The notes beneath the pieces are model-generated. The model was not told the origin of the DNA. It searched no databases and saw nothing but the letters and a program-made list of their open reading frames with translations. Positions 36,639-49,074 of a stretch of 64,000 nt of DNA are shown piece after piece. Numbering within the stretch: position 1 is the stretch's first letter; every line of letters starts with the position of its first letter. Source of the DNA: Ornithodoros turicata. Its lineage: Eukaryota > Arthropoda > Arachnida > Ixodida > Argasidae. The stretch spans positions 63,200,879-63,264,878 of the forward strand of contig NC_088201.1 of NCBI RefSeq assembly GCF_037126465.1, given 5' to 3'. Made by a program: the position numbers and the translations under genes.

Positions 36639-39600
36639 TTGATCCTTTGAAATATGTACATCGACTGTATCCATCGACTGTATCCATAGTTCATGCCTTG
36701 ATTATCAATCAAATGGACAGTGGGCACAGTATAGTTTTAGGACACATGCAGAAGTTTGCTTTCAGTGCTGCCCGAAATTGCTGAAGACTGGCAGCATTAC
36801 ATGGAAGAATGAAGAATAGCATTTATAACTCTTTGTCTATGGCAGAAAATGCTGTAGTGGGGCTGCTCATGGCTTTGGCACTGGGGCTCTCCTATAGCGG
36901 GTGCACAGTGTGGAGCAGCCTTCTGGTGCTTCAGCATGATGGGGAAGGTATAGTTTCTACTCTACATTAGTGGCATGTGCAGGCAGTCGAGGCATGTGAT
37001 GAATTATGCAAACAACCGAATTGTCCCAAGCAACCTCCTTGGGCACTCTATGATTGTGGCATTGGTATAACTAGATTTAAGTATATTCTGTGTTGTTAGT
37101 CTTTCCATCATAGGCTACCAAAGTACGTCGACTGGTTCCAAATCTTGTAGGATTTCCCATCCCCCGTTTCAATATATTTAGTTGGTTGAGTTTTGAGTTG
37201 GGCCACCAAATCTTGTCTGCCACGTGCTTTTCTGCATTGTCGCAACATTTGTGACAGTGCACATCAAATCAACGATGAAAATCTCCCCCAAAAAAGGCTG
37301 CATGTTTGGCACGTTGCCTTCTATCTGTTTGGTCACATGGTATTTCTTCTGTTTGTTTCTTCTCAAGTATAAACACACTTTCGGGTAGCTCATTGGATAT
37401 GTCTCCACAGTGTAATATGCCTGAAAAAAACACATGCTGCTAACTATATTTGGGAATGTGAAACATCAATGTTGCGGTAACGTAAGTTTCCCAATATTTG
37501 CTCTTCATGGGTTCACCACGGCTTGTACTTCTCTTGGAAAAAGTCTTCAAACAGTATGACTTAGGTCGTCAGAAGTGTGGGAGATATTTTAATATTTGCA
37601 TAATGTTTGCCAGTTGCAAAGTTATGTAGGATTTGACATGTGCAATTTGTGGGTATGGGGAGGGGGAGACCATTATAGTCTATGCCTTACAGTGTGTAAT
37701 GGCGCTGATATCTCTAGCATGTGCACCAGTGCTTAAGTCAGTCCGTAACATTCCAAGCTGCCCACTGCACTGGTGTCACTTTTTTTTTCCCTTCGAGTTT
37801 GCTATCCTTGTGCGTATTGGAGGATAAAGGTCAGGCAATAAACTATCAATAATTCAGGTTGACATCAGCTAGTATTACCACACTACAAAGAGAAATGTTT
37901 TTTGGTTACTTGTCTGCCAGAGCACATTACGCACTGTTCCTTCAAAAAGGTGAGTCCCCAGTTGGCTCACAAACTGAATTCATAATCCGACAGCTTTTCT
38001 GAAAAACCAGCAGATGCACAAGGGACTTCAGGTGCGCATTACCTTAATGGGGGTTTTGTGCACTTTACCTGTAAAGTCTGAAAGCAGTGAACTGTTGTAA
38101 TAATCGGCAAAAAATGTCCGACTCAAAATATACTGAAACTCAGGTTAATAACCTGGAGGTTATATTTGTCATTTCAGTGCTGACAAAAGACAAAGTGTGT
38201 TGAGGGAGCTTCAGTTGTGATATACATGAGGTGCTCCACCATACTTCAATTTGCTATTTTGCTTCAGAGTATGATTTTTGTTGTCTACCTCAAGTTCTGA
38301 TTCACTAACCTGTAGTATGCAGCCATGTTCCGTACTGTACCTTAATGTTACTGATATTTGCACTGTATGAGTTGTCATGCCATGTCGGCATGTGCAGTCC
38401 AGGTCGATGTAGTATTCCATATAAGTTAACATTGCATTATGACATGATTACAAATAAGGCTGTAAAGTGCCTGTTAGATGCTGATGAAAATGCAACATCG
38501 GAAAAAAAAATCTCTCGACTGTGGATAGGGCCTGATATTTACATGTAATTTGATTCTGCAACCCGATAAATGTACATACCCTGAATTAATTTTCATCTAA
38601 ATTAGGTTAAACCTCCAAGAATTAGAGTACACAAACACTGGCCAACAGTGCCATTGCACCATATGTGCACCTGATATGACCAAAACAAAAACGATTACTA
38701 CTGTATGATGTAAGTTTTAACGTGTGCTGAAAACTTGTGCATATTTCCCACACGTACCTCATGTGCTCTATTGCAATGCTCACCACCAGATACATTCTTA
38801 TACTTCAACCGCATTACACCCGAATGCATCTCTAACAGCTGATTTCACCCTGAATTATCGATTAAATGTAGTACCTTGTTTTCGCTTCCTGATCTGTGAA
38901 ACTGATTCAACCCAAAAGGTTCAGCCCCTAGCTATGGAAAGCTGTGATGTGTGGCTCTTCACGTGAAATAGTCAAGAAAGATGCACATTGTATGTATAAC
39001 TTTAATATTTGTAAACACAGCATTTGCAGTACATAATACTTTTGTTCACTGTGTTATGTGACAAGTAATAAGCTGGTGAGAAGCTCAGTGGTGCTCTCAA
39101 GTGTGCATGAAGGTGAACAGTGTTTCTTGGTGTGCACGCAATGTCTGTTGTTCGTGAATGCAACTCAAGGCAGAATGGCATCAGTTCAAGCTTTGCCTCC
39201 ATTGAGAAATGTCACATAAAAAAAAACTTTACTATTTGTGCTCCAGTGGTAAAACATGCTTTAAAATGAAACAAACGTGTTACTTAGTCGTGCATTTCTT
39301 TTCTTTTTTGTTCTAGAGCTTATGTGTGTACATATTCCATTGGCAAAACACCTTTTTCTCATGTTCGTCTCTAACTGGGGTTTCAGCATGTTTTCTTGTA
39401 ACACTGCTTCTGTTAACATATTTTTTTCTTGATATTTTTTCACGATATCTTATGTCTATTCTTTGTTGCACTGCTGTTAGCAGCATTTCCAGCAGCTTTT
39501 TATTTCACTCCGCAGTTTCTTTTAGCCTGTCTTCAATGCCACTGTAGTAGAGCAAGAGGGCACTTCACCCCTTTTTATATGAGAAAAGTAAATACATTGC

Positions 39601-39806
39601 GCAGTAGTTGCCTAAGTGGCGCAACCTCACCCCCAAAAAATTGCTGCACTCGTAGCTTTGCGAATTTTTTGTGTCTTCCAGTGCACCTTTGTGTTCTTGC
39701 ATTAGAAGTATTAGACATGGTACAACCATATCTGAGAAAGAGTGTGCTGAAATTTCAGTAGAAACTGTGTGTAACTGAATGATAGAATGGCTGATGAGGT
39801 TGTTGG

Positions 39807-39812
39807 AATAAA
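39807..39812 (+). promoter_or_regulatory. Candidate poly(A) signal AATAAA (distal)
   Basis: Canonical hexamer followed by a T/G-rich stretch (GTTTGTATG), about 4 kb after the MARCHF6 stop and about 400 bases before the satellite array. It would make the whole unique stretch 3' UTR if used. Confidence 0.3.
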
Positions 39813-39959
39813 GTTTGTATGCAGGCCAATGGACTGACACCCCGCATGTGTTAATAAGCTTTTGCTTAATGCAGAAGTTAGGGTAAGCCCTTAAAGTTGT
39901 AGAACCGGAATAATGGGCTGGTGAGAAGTCCTTCTATCATGAACTATCATGAATAGTAA

Positions 39960-40200
39960 GTAATATCTATAATAATAATATCTTTATTAACGTGCCCAAG
40001 AACAGCCAAAGCCAAGACATGATGGTAATAGTAAATAGTAATGTGGTAAGGGCACCAGAAACTAGGCAATGGGCATGCCATGCGAGCAAAACACGCTACA
40101 TACGCAGGGAACATAAAATGCAGCAGGATGGAAATTTTCAAGGGAACGATGATAAACTACTGCATCGTGGTGTGTCTTCAAAGCCATGTGCATGCTCATC
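39960..40200. repeat. Possible retroposon 3' fragment
   Basis: ATAATAATATCTTTATTAAC, then a segment with no ORF motif, immediately before the satellite. The (ATA)n plus TTTATT start looks like the antisense tail of a non-LTR element. Weak evidence. Confidence 0.3.
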
Positions 40201-40214
40201 CATGAATACGGATT

Positions 40215-43200
40215 GAAGGATGATGAAACAGCTTTATAGCTCATCAGCCTTCCCAGTGTACGTCTGGCGCACGAAGAGGATGCACTTTCCGAAATTGAAC
40301 AGGTGGTGAATGAGGAAGATGAATAAAAATACCATATCCTGGTTCGTCTGCTTAGCCGCGTGCATGCTCCGGTCGCGCAAGGAAGAAAGACTGCGGACGA
40401 GATGTTTAGAAGTTGGATGGGGATTGGAAGAGACGAAGAAATCACTTTGTAGCTCATCTGCCTTTCCAATGTATGTCAGTGAGGCAGGAAGAGGACAGAG
40501 CTTCCGAACTTGAATAGAGGATGAATGAAGATTGAAGGGGAATAAAAATACCGCATCGTGGTTCGTCTGCTTAGCCGCGTGCATCCCCCGGTCGCCCAAG
40601 GAAGACTGCGGACGAGATGTTTAGAAGTTTGATGGGGATTGAAAGATGACGAAGAAATGGCTTTCTAGCTCATCTGCCTTTCTAATGTATGTCACTGAGG
40701 CAGGAAGAGGACAGAGGTTCTGAACTTGAACAGGAGGAAGAATGAGGATTTGAAGGGGAATAAAAATACCGAATCGTGGTTCGTCTGCTTATAGCTGCGT
40801 GCGTCCTCCGGTCGCGCAAGGAAGAAAGACTGCGCACGAGATGTTTAGAATTTGGATGGGGATTGAAAGAGACGAAGAAATCGCTTTGTAGCTCATCTGC
40901 CTTTCCAGTGTATGTCAGTGAGGCAGGAAGAGGACAGAGCTTCCGAAGTTGAACAGAGGATGAATGAGAATTGAAGGGGAATAAAAATGCCGCATCGTGG
41001 TTCTCGTGCTTAGCCGCGTGCATGCTCCGGTCGAGCAAGGAAGACAGACTTCGGACGAGATGGTTAGAAGTTGGATGGGGATTGGAAGAGACGAAGAAAT
41101 CGCTTTGTAGCTCATCTGCCTTTCCAGTGTACGTCAGTGAGGCAGGAAGAGCACAGAGCTTCCGAAGTTGAACAGAGGATGAATGAGAATTGAAGGGGAA
41201 TAAAAATGCCGCATCGTGGTTCTCGTGCTTAGCCGCGTGCATGCTCCGGTAGGGGCAAGGAAGACAGACTTCGGACGAGATGGTTAGAAGTTGGATGGGG
41301 ATTGGAAGAGATGAAGAAATCGCTTTGTAGCTCATCTGCCTTTCCAGTGTATGTCAGTGAGGCAGGAAGAGGACAGAGCTTCCGAAGTTGAACAGAGGAT
41401 GAATGAGAATTGAAGGGGAATAAAAATGCCGCATCATGGTTCTCGTGCTTAGCCGCGTGCATGCTCCGGTCGAGCAAGGAAGACAGACTTCGGACGAGAT
41501 GGTTAGAAGTTGGATGGGGATTGGAAGAGACGAAGAAATCGCTTTGTAGCTCATCTGCCTTTCCAGTGTATGTCAGTGAGGCAGGAAGAGGACAGAGCTT
41601 CCGAACTTGAACACAGGATGAATGAGAATTGAAGGGGAATAAAAATGCCGCATCGTCGTTCTCGTGCTTAGCCGCGTGCATGCTCCGGTCGAGCAAGGAA
41701 GACAGACTTCGGACGAGATGGTTAGAAGTTGGATGGGGATTGGAAGAGACGAAGAAATCGCTTTGTAGCTCATCTGCCTTTCCAGTGTATGTCAGTGAGG
41801 CAGGAAGAGGACAGAGCTTCCGAAGTTGAACAGAGGATGAATGAGAATTGAAGGGGAATCAAAATGCCGCATCTGTTGACAAATGCTCATCCCAGCTGAG
41901 ACCGCATTGTTTACAATACTGGGTATTTTCGTGATAACTTTTGCTTCGTTTTTGTTTGTTTGGTTATTGGGAAAAAAATGACGAATAAACGGCTGACTGT
42001 GGTGAGGCGCGCGACAGCACATTCGACTTCGCCACTCAGTCAGTGAACGGAACACTACCGTCTACCTGTAGCTGCCCAACAGCATGGTTCTCGTGCTTAG
42101 CCGCGTGCATGCTCCGGTCGAGCAAGGAAGACAGACGTCGGACGAGATGTTTAGAAGTTGGATGGGGATTGGAAGAGACGAAGAAATCGCTTTGTAGCTC
42201 ATCTGCCTTTCCAGTGTATGTCAGTGAGGCAGGAAGAGGACAGAGCTTCCGAACTTGAACACAGGATGAATGAGAATTGAAGGGGAATAAAAATGCCGCA
42301 TCGTGGTTCTCGTGCTTAGCCGCGTGCATGCACCGGTCGAGCAAGGAAGACAGACTTCGGACGAGATGTTTAGAAGTTGGATGGGGATTGGAAGAGACAA
42401 AGAAATCGCTTTGTAGCTCATCTGCCTTTCCAGTGTATGTCAGTGAGGCAGGAAGAGGACAGAGCTTCCGAACTTGAACACAGGATGAATGAGAATTGAA
42501 GGGGAATAAAAATGCTGCATCGTGGTTCTCGTGCTTAGCCGCGTGCATGCACTGGTCGAGCAAGGAAGAAAGACTTCGGACGAGATGTTTAGAAGTTGGA
42601 TGGGGATTGGAAGAGACAAAGAAATCGCTTTGTAGCTCATCTGCCTTTCCAGTGTATGTCAGTGAGGCAGGAAGAGGACAGAGCTTCCGAACTTGAACAC
42701 AGGATGAATGAGAATTGAAGGGGAATAAAAATGCCGCATCGTGGTTCTCGTGCTTAGCCGCGTGCATGCACCGGTCGAGCAAGGAAGACAGACTTCGGAC
42801 GAGATGTTTAGAAGTTGGATGGGGATTGGAAGAGACAAAGAAATAGCTTTGTAGCTCATCTGCCTTTCCAGTGTTTGTCAGTGAGGCAGGAAGAGGACAG
42901 AGCTTCCGAACTTGAACACAGGATGAATGAGAATTGAAGGGGAATAAAAATGCCGCATCGTGGTTCTCGTGCTTAGCCGCGTGCATGCACCGGTCGAGCA
43001 AGGAAGACAGACTTCGGACGAGATGTTTAGAAGTTGGATGGGGATTGGAAGAGACAAAGAACTCGCTTTGTAGCTCATCTGCCTTTCCAGTGTATGTCAG
43101 TGAGGCAGGAAGAGGACAGAGCTTCCGAACTTGAACACAGGATGAATGAGAATTGAAGGGGAATAAAAATGCCGCATCGTGGTTCTCGTGCTTAGCCGCG

Positions 43201-46200
43201 TGCATGCACCGGTCGAGCAAGGAAGACAGACTTCGGACGAGATGTTTAGAAGTTGGATGGGGATTGGAAGAGACAAAGAAATCGCTTTGTAGCTCATCTG
43301 CCTTTCCAGTGTATGTCAGTGAGGCAGGAAGAGGACAGAGCTTCCGAACTTGAACACAGGATGAATGAGAATTGAAGGGGAATAAAAATGCCGCATCGTG
43401 GTTCTCGTGCTTATAGCCGCGTGCATGCACCGGTCGAGCAAGGAAGAAAGACTTCGGACGAGATGTTTAGAAGTTGTATGGGGATTGGAAGAGACGAAGA
43501 AATCGCTTTGTAGCTCATCTGCCTTTCCAGTGTATGTCAGTGAGGCAGGAAGAGGACAGAGCTTCCGAACTTGAACACAGGATGAATGAGAATTGAAGGG
43601 GAATAAAAATGCCGCATCGTGGTTCTCGTGCTTAGCCGCGTGCATGCACCGGTCGAGCAAGGAAGACAGACTTCGGACGAGATGTTTAGAAGTTGGATGG
43701 GGATTGGAAGAGACGAAGAAATCGCTTTGTAGCTCATCTGCCTTTCCAGTGTATGTCAGTGAGGTAGGAAGAGGACAGAGCTTCCGAACTTGAATAGAGG
43801 ATGAATGAGGATTGAAGGGGAATAAAAATACCGCATCGTGGTTCGTCTGCTTAGCCGCGTGCATCCTCCGGTCGCCCAAGGAAGACTTCGGACGAGATGT
43901 TTAGAAATTGGATGGGGATTGAAAGAGACGAGAGAAATCGCTTTGTAGCTCATCTGCCTTTCCAATGTATGTCAGTGAGGCAGGAAGAGCACAGAGCTTC
44001 CGAACTTGAATAGAGGATGAATGAGGATTGAAGGGGAATAAAAATACCGCATCGTGGTTCGTCTGCTTAGCCGCGTGCATCCTCCGGTCGCCCAAGGAAG
44101 ACTTCGGACGAGATGTTTAGAAATTGGATGGGGATTGAAAGAGACGATAGAAATCGCTTTGTAGCTCATCTGCCTTTCCAATGTATGTCAGTGAGGCAGG
44201 AAGAGCACAGAGCTTCCGAACTTGAATAGAGGATGAATGAGGTTTGAAGGGGAATAAAAATACCGCATCGTGGTTCGTCTGCTTAGCCGCGTGCATCCTC
44301 CGGTCGCCCAAGGAAGACTTCGGACGAGATGTTTAGAAATTGGATGGGGATTGAAAGAGACGAGAGAAATCGCTTTGTAGCTCATCTGCCTTTCCAATGT
44401 ATGTCAGTGAGGCAGGAAGAGCACATAGCTTCCGAACTTGAATAGAGGATGAATGAGGATTGAAGGGGAATAAAAATATCGCATCGTGGTTCGTCTGCTT
44501 AGCCGCGTGCATCCTCCGGTCGCCCAAGGAAGACTTCGGACGAGATGTTTAGAAATTGGATGGGGATTGAAAGAGACGAGAGAAATCGCTTTGTAGCTCA
44601 TCTGCCTTTCCAATGTATGTCAGTGAGGCAGGAAGAGCGCAGAGCTTCCGAACTTGAATAGAGGATGAATGAGGATTGAAGGGGAATAAAAATACCGCAT
44701 CGTGGTTCGTCTGCTTAGCCGCGTGCATCCTCCGGTCGCCCAAGGAAGGCTTCGGACGAGATGTTTAGAAATTGGATGGGGATTGAAAGAGACGAGAGAA
44801 ATCGCTTTGTAGCTCATCTGCCTTTCCAATGTATGTCAGTGAGGCAGGAAGAGCACAGACCTTCCGAACTTGAATAGAGGATGAATGAGGATTGAAGGGG
44901 AATAAAAATACCGCATCGTGGTTCGTCTGCTTAGCCGCGTGCATCCTCCGGTCGCCCAAGGAAGACTTCGGACGAGATGTTTAGAAATTGGATGGGGATT
45001 GAAAGAGACGAGAGAAATCGCTTTGTAGCTCATCTGCCTTTCCAATGTATGTCAGTGAGGCAGGAAGAGCACAGAGCTTCCGAACTTGAATAGAGGATGA
45101 ATGAGGATTGAAGGGGAATAAAAATACCGCATCGTGGTTCGTCTGCTTAGCCGCGTGCATCCTCCGGTCGCCCAAGGAAGACTTCGGACGAGATGTTTAG
45201 AAATTGGATGGGGATTGAAAGAGACGAGAGAAATCGCTTTGTAGCTCATCTGCCTTTCCAATGTATGTCAGTGAGGCAGGAAGAGCACAGAGCTTCCGAA
45301 CTTGAATAGAGGATGAATGAGGATTGAAGGGGAATAAAAATACCGCATCGTGGTTCGTCTGCTTAGCCGCGTGCATCCTCCGGTCGCCCAAGGAAGACTT
45401 CGGACGAGATGTTTAGAAATTGGATGGGGATTGAAAGAGACGAGAGAAATCGCTTTGTAGCTCATCTGCCTTTCCAATGTATGTCAGTGAGGCAGGAAGA
45501 GCACAGAGCTTCCGAACTTGAATAGAGGATGAATGAGGATTGAAGGGGAATAAAAATACCGCATCGTGGTTCGTCTGCTTAGCCGCGTGCATCCTCCGGT
45601 CGCCCAAGGAAGACTTCGGACGAGATGTTTAGAAATTGGATGGGGATTGAAAGAGACGAGAGAAATCGCTTTGTAGCTCATCTGCCTTTCCAATGTATGT
45701 CAGTGAGGCAGGAAGAGCACAGAGCTTCCGAACTTGAATAGAGGATGAATGAGGATTGAAGGGGAATAAAAATACCGCATCGTGGTTCGTCTGCTTAGCC
45801 GCGTGCATCCTCCGGTCGCCCAAGGAAGACTTCGGACGAGATGTTTAGAAATTGGATGGGGATTGAAAGAGACGAGAGAAATCGCTTTGTAGCTCATCTG
45901 CCTTTCCAATGTATGTCAGTGAGGCAGGAAGAGCACATAGCTTCCGAACTTGAATAGAGGATGAATGAGGATTGAAGGGGAATAAAAATACCGCATCGTG
46001 GTTCGTCTGCTTAGCCGCGTGCATCCTCCGGTCGCCCAAGGAAGACTTCGGACGAGATGTTTAGAAATTGGATGGGGATTGAAAGAGACGAGAGAAATCG
46101 CTTTGTAGCTCATCTGCCTTTCCAATGTATGTCAGTGAGGCAGGAACAGCACATAGCTTCCGAACTTGAATAGAGGATGAATGAGGATTGAAGGGGAATA

Positions 46201-47035
46201 AAAATACCGCATCGTGGTTCGTCTGCTTAGCCGCGTGCATCCTCCGGTCGCCCAAGGAAGACTTCGGACGAGATGTTTAGAAATTGGATGGGGATTGAAA
46301 GAGACGAGAGAAATCGCTTTGTAGCTCATCTGCCTTTCCAATGTATGTCAGTGAGGCAGGAAGAGCACAGAGCTTCCGAAGTTGAACAGAGGATGAATGA
46401 GAATTGAAGGGGAATAAAAATACCGCATCGTGGTTCTCGTGCTTAGCCGCGTGCATCCTCCGGTCGCCCAAGGAAGACTTCGGACGAGATGTTTAGAAAT
46501 TGGATGGGGATTGAAAGAGACGAGAGAAATCGCTTTGTAGCTCATCTGCCTTTCCAATGTATGTCAGTGAGGCAGGAAGAGGACAGAGCTTCCGAACTTG
46601 AACAGAGGATGAATGAGAATTGAAGGGAAATAAAAATGCCGCATCGTGGTTCTTCTGCTTATAGTCGCGTGCATGCTCCGGTCGAGCAAGGAAGAAAGAC
46701 TTCGGACGAGATGTTCAGAAGTTGGATGCGGGGATTGAAGATGATTGAAGGTGACGAAGAAATCGTTTTGTAGTTCATCTGCCTTCCCATTATACGCTTC
46801 CGAAGTTAAAGAGATAGTGAATGAGAGTTTAAGGGGAATATAAAAATGTCGTGCATCGTGCTTAGTCTGTGTAGACACGTGCATGGTCCGGAGGCGCAAG
46901 GAACGAAGACTGCGGCCAAAGATGGTTAGAGGATGTGGATGCGGAGACAAAGGACGAAGAAACCGCTTTGTATGTCATGTGTCTTCCCAGTGCATGCCTG
47001 TCGCGGATGAACAGGGTACTGCCGTTGAAGTGGGA
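40215..47035. repeat. Tandem satellite array, about 30 units of 216-219 bp
   Basis: The phrase GTAGCTCATCTGCCTTTCCA recurs about every 219 bp from roughly 40450 to 43730 and every 216 bp from 43947 to 46539. Each unit also contains GAATGAG, TTGAAGGGGAATAAAAAT, CCGCATCGTGGTTC, TTAGCCGCGTGCAT and CGGACGAGATGTTTAGAA. Two sub-types occupy separate blocks: about 40900-43870 (219 bp, TTCTCGTGCTTAGCC, CCGGTCGAGCAAGG) and about 43880-46500 (216 bp, TTCGTCTGCTTAGCC, CCGGTCGCCCAAGG). Units within a block are almost identical. The first units (40215-40890) and last units (46560-47035) are diverged and vary in length. A non-satellite insert lies at 41873-42083. Confidence 0.97.
41873..42083. other. Non-satellite insertion inside the array
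   Basis: About 210 bp of unrelated sequence (TGTTGACAAATGCTCATCCC onward) interrupts one satellite unit. The array resumes at CATGGTTCTCGTGCTTAGCC. No terminal repeats or duplication of flanking satellite are obvious, so its origin is unclear. Confidence 0.75.
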
Positions 47036-48246
47036 TAGAAGATGGATAAGGCTAGCTACTGTACATATAGTTACTTGTTACTAAGTTACCTGCTAACACT
47101 GGTTGATAACTGGTTGATGAGGCGAACTGCCCAGAGGTATACGAACGTGAAGTGTCGCCACTTTGTCTTACAGAGGAGGATGCCCTGTCCCGTAATGTCA
47201 TGGGATCTGACGGATGCCATATATCTCCTCCACGCGAGGACAGGCGATGCAAGACATCTGGGCAATGATTGGTGGTGTCGCGACTATCTGAATGGGTCCG
47301 CAAAGGAGGTATATGACGAGATCAAACTGGGTAAATGTGTTAGGATGGGCGATGGACCATTCAGTGCACCGTCATTTGAGGAAGTATGTGATTTTCAGTG
47401 AACGTCACTTGATGAAACGCCCATTTTCCGATGAGTTAATTGTCACTCGATCACTCGTTCAGTGGCAGCCTTTAGTTCCGATGAGGGAACGCATCGTCCG
47501 CTCCATACTTTCTGTATACCTGACCAAATTGCTCCTCAGAAAAGGTGAAACATGAAAAATGTCGTAAACAACTAGAAGCCGAGGCAGGCTATAAATATGG
47601 ACGACACGAACGCGTAAGCCCCCAACGCGCAGAAATTAATTGATTCCCTGAGTTACTTGGAATTCAATGAAAAATGTCTTACATATGGAACATGCATTGA
47701 ACGTAGAGAGACATGCGAGTAACTTTCGTCATGGGAAATCCCCGTCAGAATTCTACATATATGGCGGGCACTGGCCTAGTGACCTTGAAAGAATGCATCC
47801 TGTTTGTGTTGTGTATTTGCGCTTATTTAGTTTTTATCCGTGTTGTTATTGCAATGTTCAACTGTGTCGTAGCGCGACCTCTTCCAAGAAACTATTACGG
47901 CGCCTTCTTAGAGAAGCCGCAGGTATACCCTGTACGCGCGAAGACCTTATAACATGTAAGCTCAAAAGTAATGCAGTTTTTTTTTTTTTTCGAACGAGCT
48001 ATGCAGGTAGTGTCCTCATTACAAATGACAGCGGGAGGTATACCTGACAGTGTAGTGCACCGGCCGCATTGGCGTAGCCTCGAAGAAAAATAGTCAAGGG
48101 AACAGCAAACTCTATAGTTGCCGTTGTCGTGTGCTGGAGAAACTCCGTACTATGATTAGTACGGAGTTTCCCCAGCAATGTTACCGTAAGTTCTCCACGT
48201 TGACTATTACGTTCGACAATGGCTGGCGACTCAACATTAGAACGTG
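47036..48246. other. Intergenic, nothing assigned
   Basis: Open frames of 119 and 126 codons exist on the plus strand (47042-47401 and 47667-48047). They have no recognisable domain, no good splice context and no relation to either gene, so I leave them unassigned. A short imperfect palindrome (AACTCCGTACTATGATTAGTACGGAGTTTC) lies near 48139-48170. Confidence 0.4.
48139..48170. repeat. Small palindrome around AACTCCGTACTA
   Basis: AACTCCGTACTA pairs with TAGTACGGAGTT around a few bases, a 12-bp inverted repeat upstream of the MITE at 48249. Confidence 0.7.
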
Positions 48247-48481
48247 TACTGTAAAAGTATAAATGTTTGCGAGGACTCAATTTTCGCGAATTTCGCGATC
48301 GAACTTTTTTCGCGAAATTAAGGTTCCGCGAAATATAGGTAGCGGGGATGAGAAAGTATGGGCACTGGAATTCATGATAATATGAGGTCCACAAAGACAA
48401 ACCGCCTTATACTTGACGACCTTTATTGTCTAAAATTCCTTCTTCGCAAATATTTCTATATTTGAAACGCCACATCATCAG

Positions 48482-48486
<5 letters not shown>

Positions 48487-48514
<28 letters not shown>
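48487..48514. repeat. (TA)n microsatellite
   Basis: About 14 TA units directly before the fold-back element. A second (TA)n tract lies at 49049-49074. Confidence 0.9.
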
Positions 48515-48517
<3 letters not shown>

Positions 48518-48820
48518 TACAAGCAATAAAGAGACTTGGGAAGCCGTATAAAGATTAAAAACAGTTGCTACTTTTATTACATTAATAATTGAGGGGAAGG
48601 TACTAGAAATAGATTTACAGTTACAGTTAGGGGTCGACGTTTCGGCAGGCAGCGCTGCCTTGAACAGGACGGAAGGCAGCGCTGACTGCCGAAACGTCGA
48701 CCCCTAACTGTAACTGTAAGTCTATTTCTAGTACCTTCCCCTTATTAATGTAATAAAAGCAGCTACTGTTTTTAATTCTTATACGGCTTCCCAAGTCTCT
48801 TCATTACTTGTAGTCTATAT
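48510..48820. mobile_element. Fold-back element, arms of about 140 bp
   Basis: TATAGACTACAAGCAATAAA at the left pairs with the sequence ending ATTACTTGTAGTCTATA at the right. Nearer the centre, AGTTAGGGGTCGACGTTTCG pairs with CGAAACGTCGACCCCTAACT and GGCAGCGCTG lies on both sides of a loop of about 20 bp. Non-coding. Confidence 0.88.
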
Positions 48821-49048
48821 CTTTTTCGCGTCCATCTGTACCCAGTTATCCATACATCCATATATATATATAAAGAGGGGGAAAAGCCATTAAAAAATAA
48901 GTAAAGCTCAGTCACCCTCCCAGGTGTATATCGCTCGCTGAGTGACCCCTGCTTTGCCAATCCCGAACGATGCGCAGCTACCCAGGGCTGACGAGCCGCA
49001 AACACGGCGAAACACGTGTCCTCTGGTGCTGTCGCATCGTTCCATGAG

Positions 49049-49074
49049 TGTATATATATATATATATATATATA
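49049..49074. repeat. (TA)n microsatellite
   Basis: About 13 TA units within the nested MITE region. Confidence 0.85.

Larger units (their letters stand above)
35820..39955 (+). other. Probable MARCHF6 3' UTR and unique downstream DNA
   Basis: About 4.1 kb with no recognisable ORF, transposon terminus or exon. Three AATAAA hexamers lie on the plus strand, at 36633-36638, 37837-37842 and 39807-39812, and are candidate poly(A) signals. The 3' UTR would be about 0.8, 2.0 or 4.0 kb depending on which is used. The vertebrate gene also has a long 3' UTR. Transcript evidence is needed to choose. A short direct duplication (ATCGACTGTATCC twice) lies near 36660-36686. Confidence 0.4.

Noticed and set aside
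42036..43430. 464-codon open frame as a repeat-containing protein gene
   Set aside because: It follows from a tandem repeat with period divisible by 3. Other frames on both strands are open too, and there is no start context, splice signal or known domain.
40215..47035. Regularly spaced repeats that could suggest a CRISPR array
   Set aside because: The units are 216-219 bp tandem copies with no unique spacers, in a eukaryotic genome. It is a satellite.
47042..48047. Open frames of 119 and 126 codons as exons of an unknown gene
   Set aside because: No domain, no convincing splice partners, ordinary length for chance frames.
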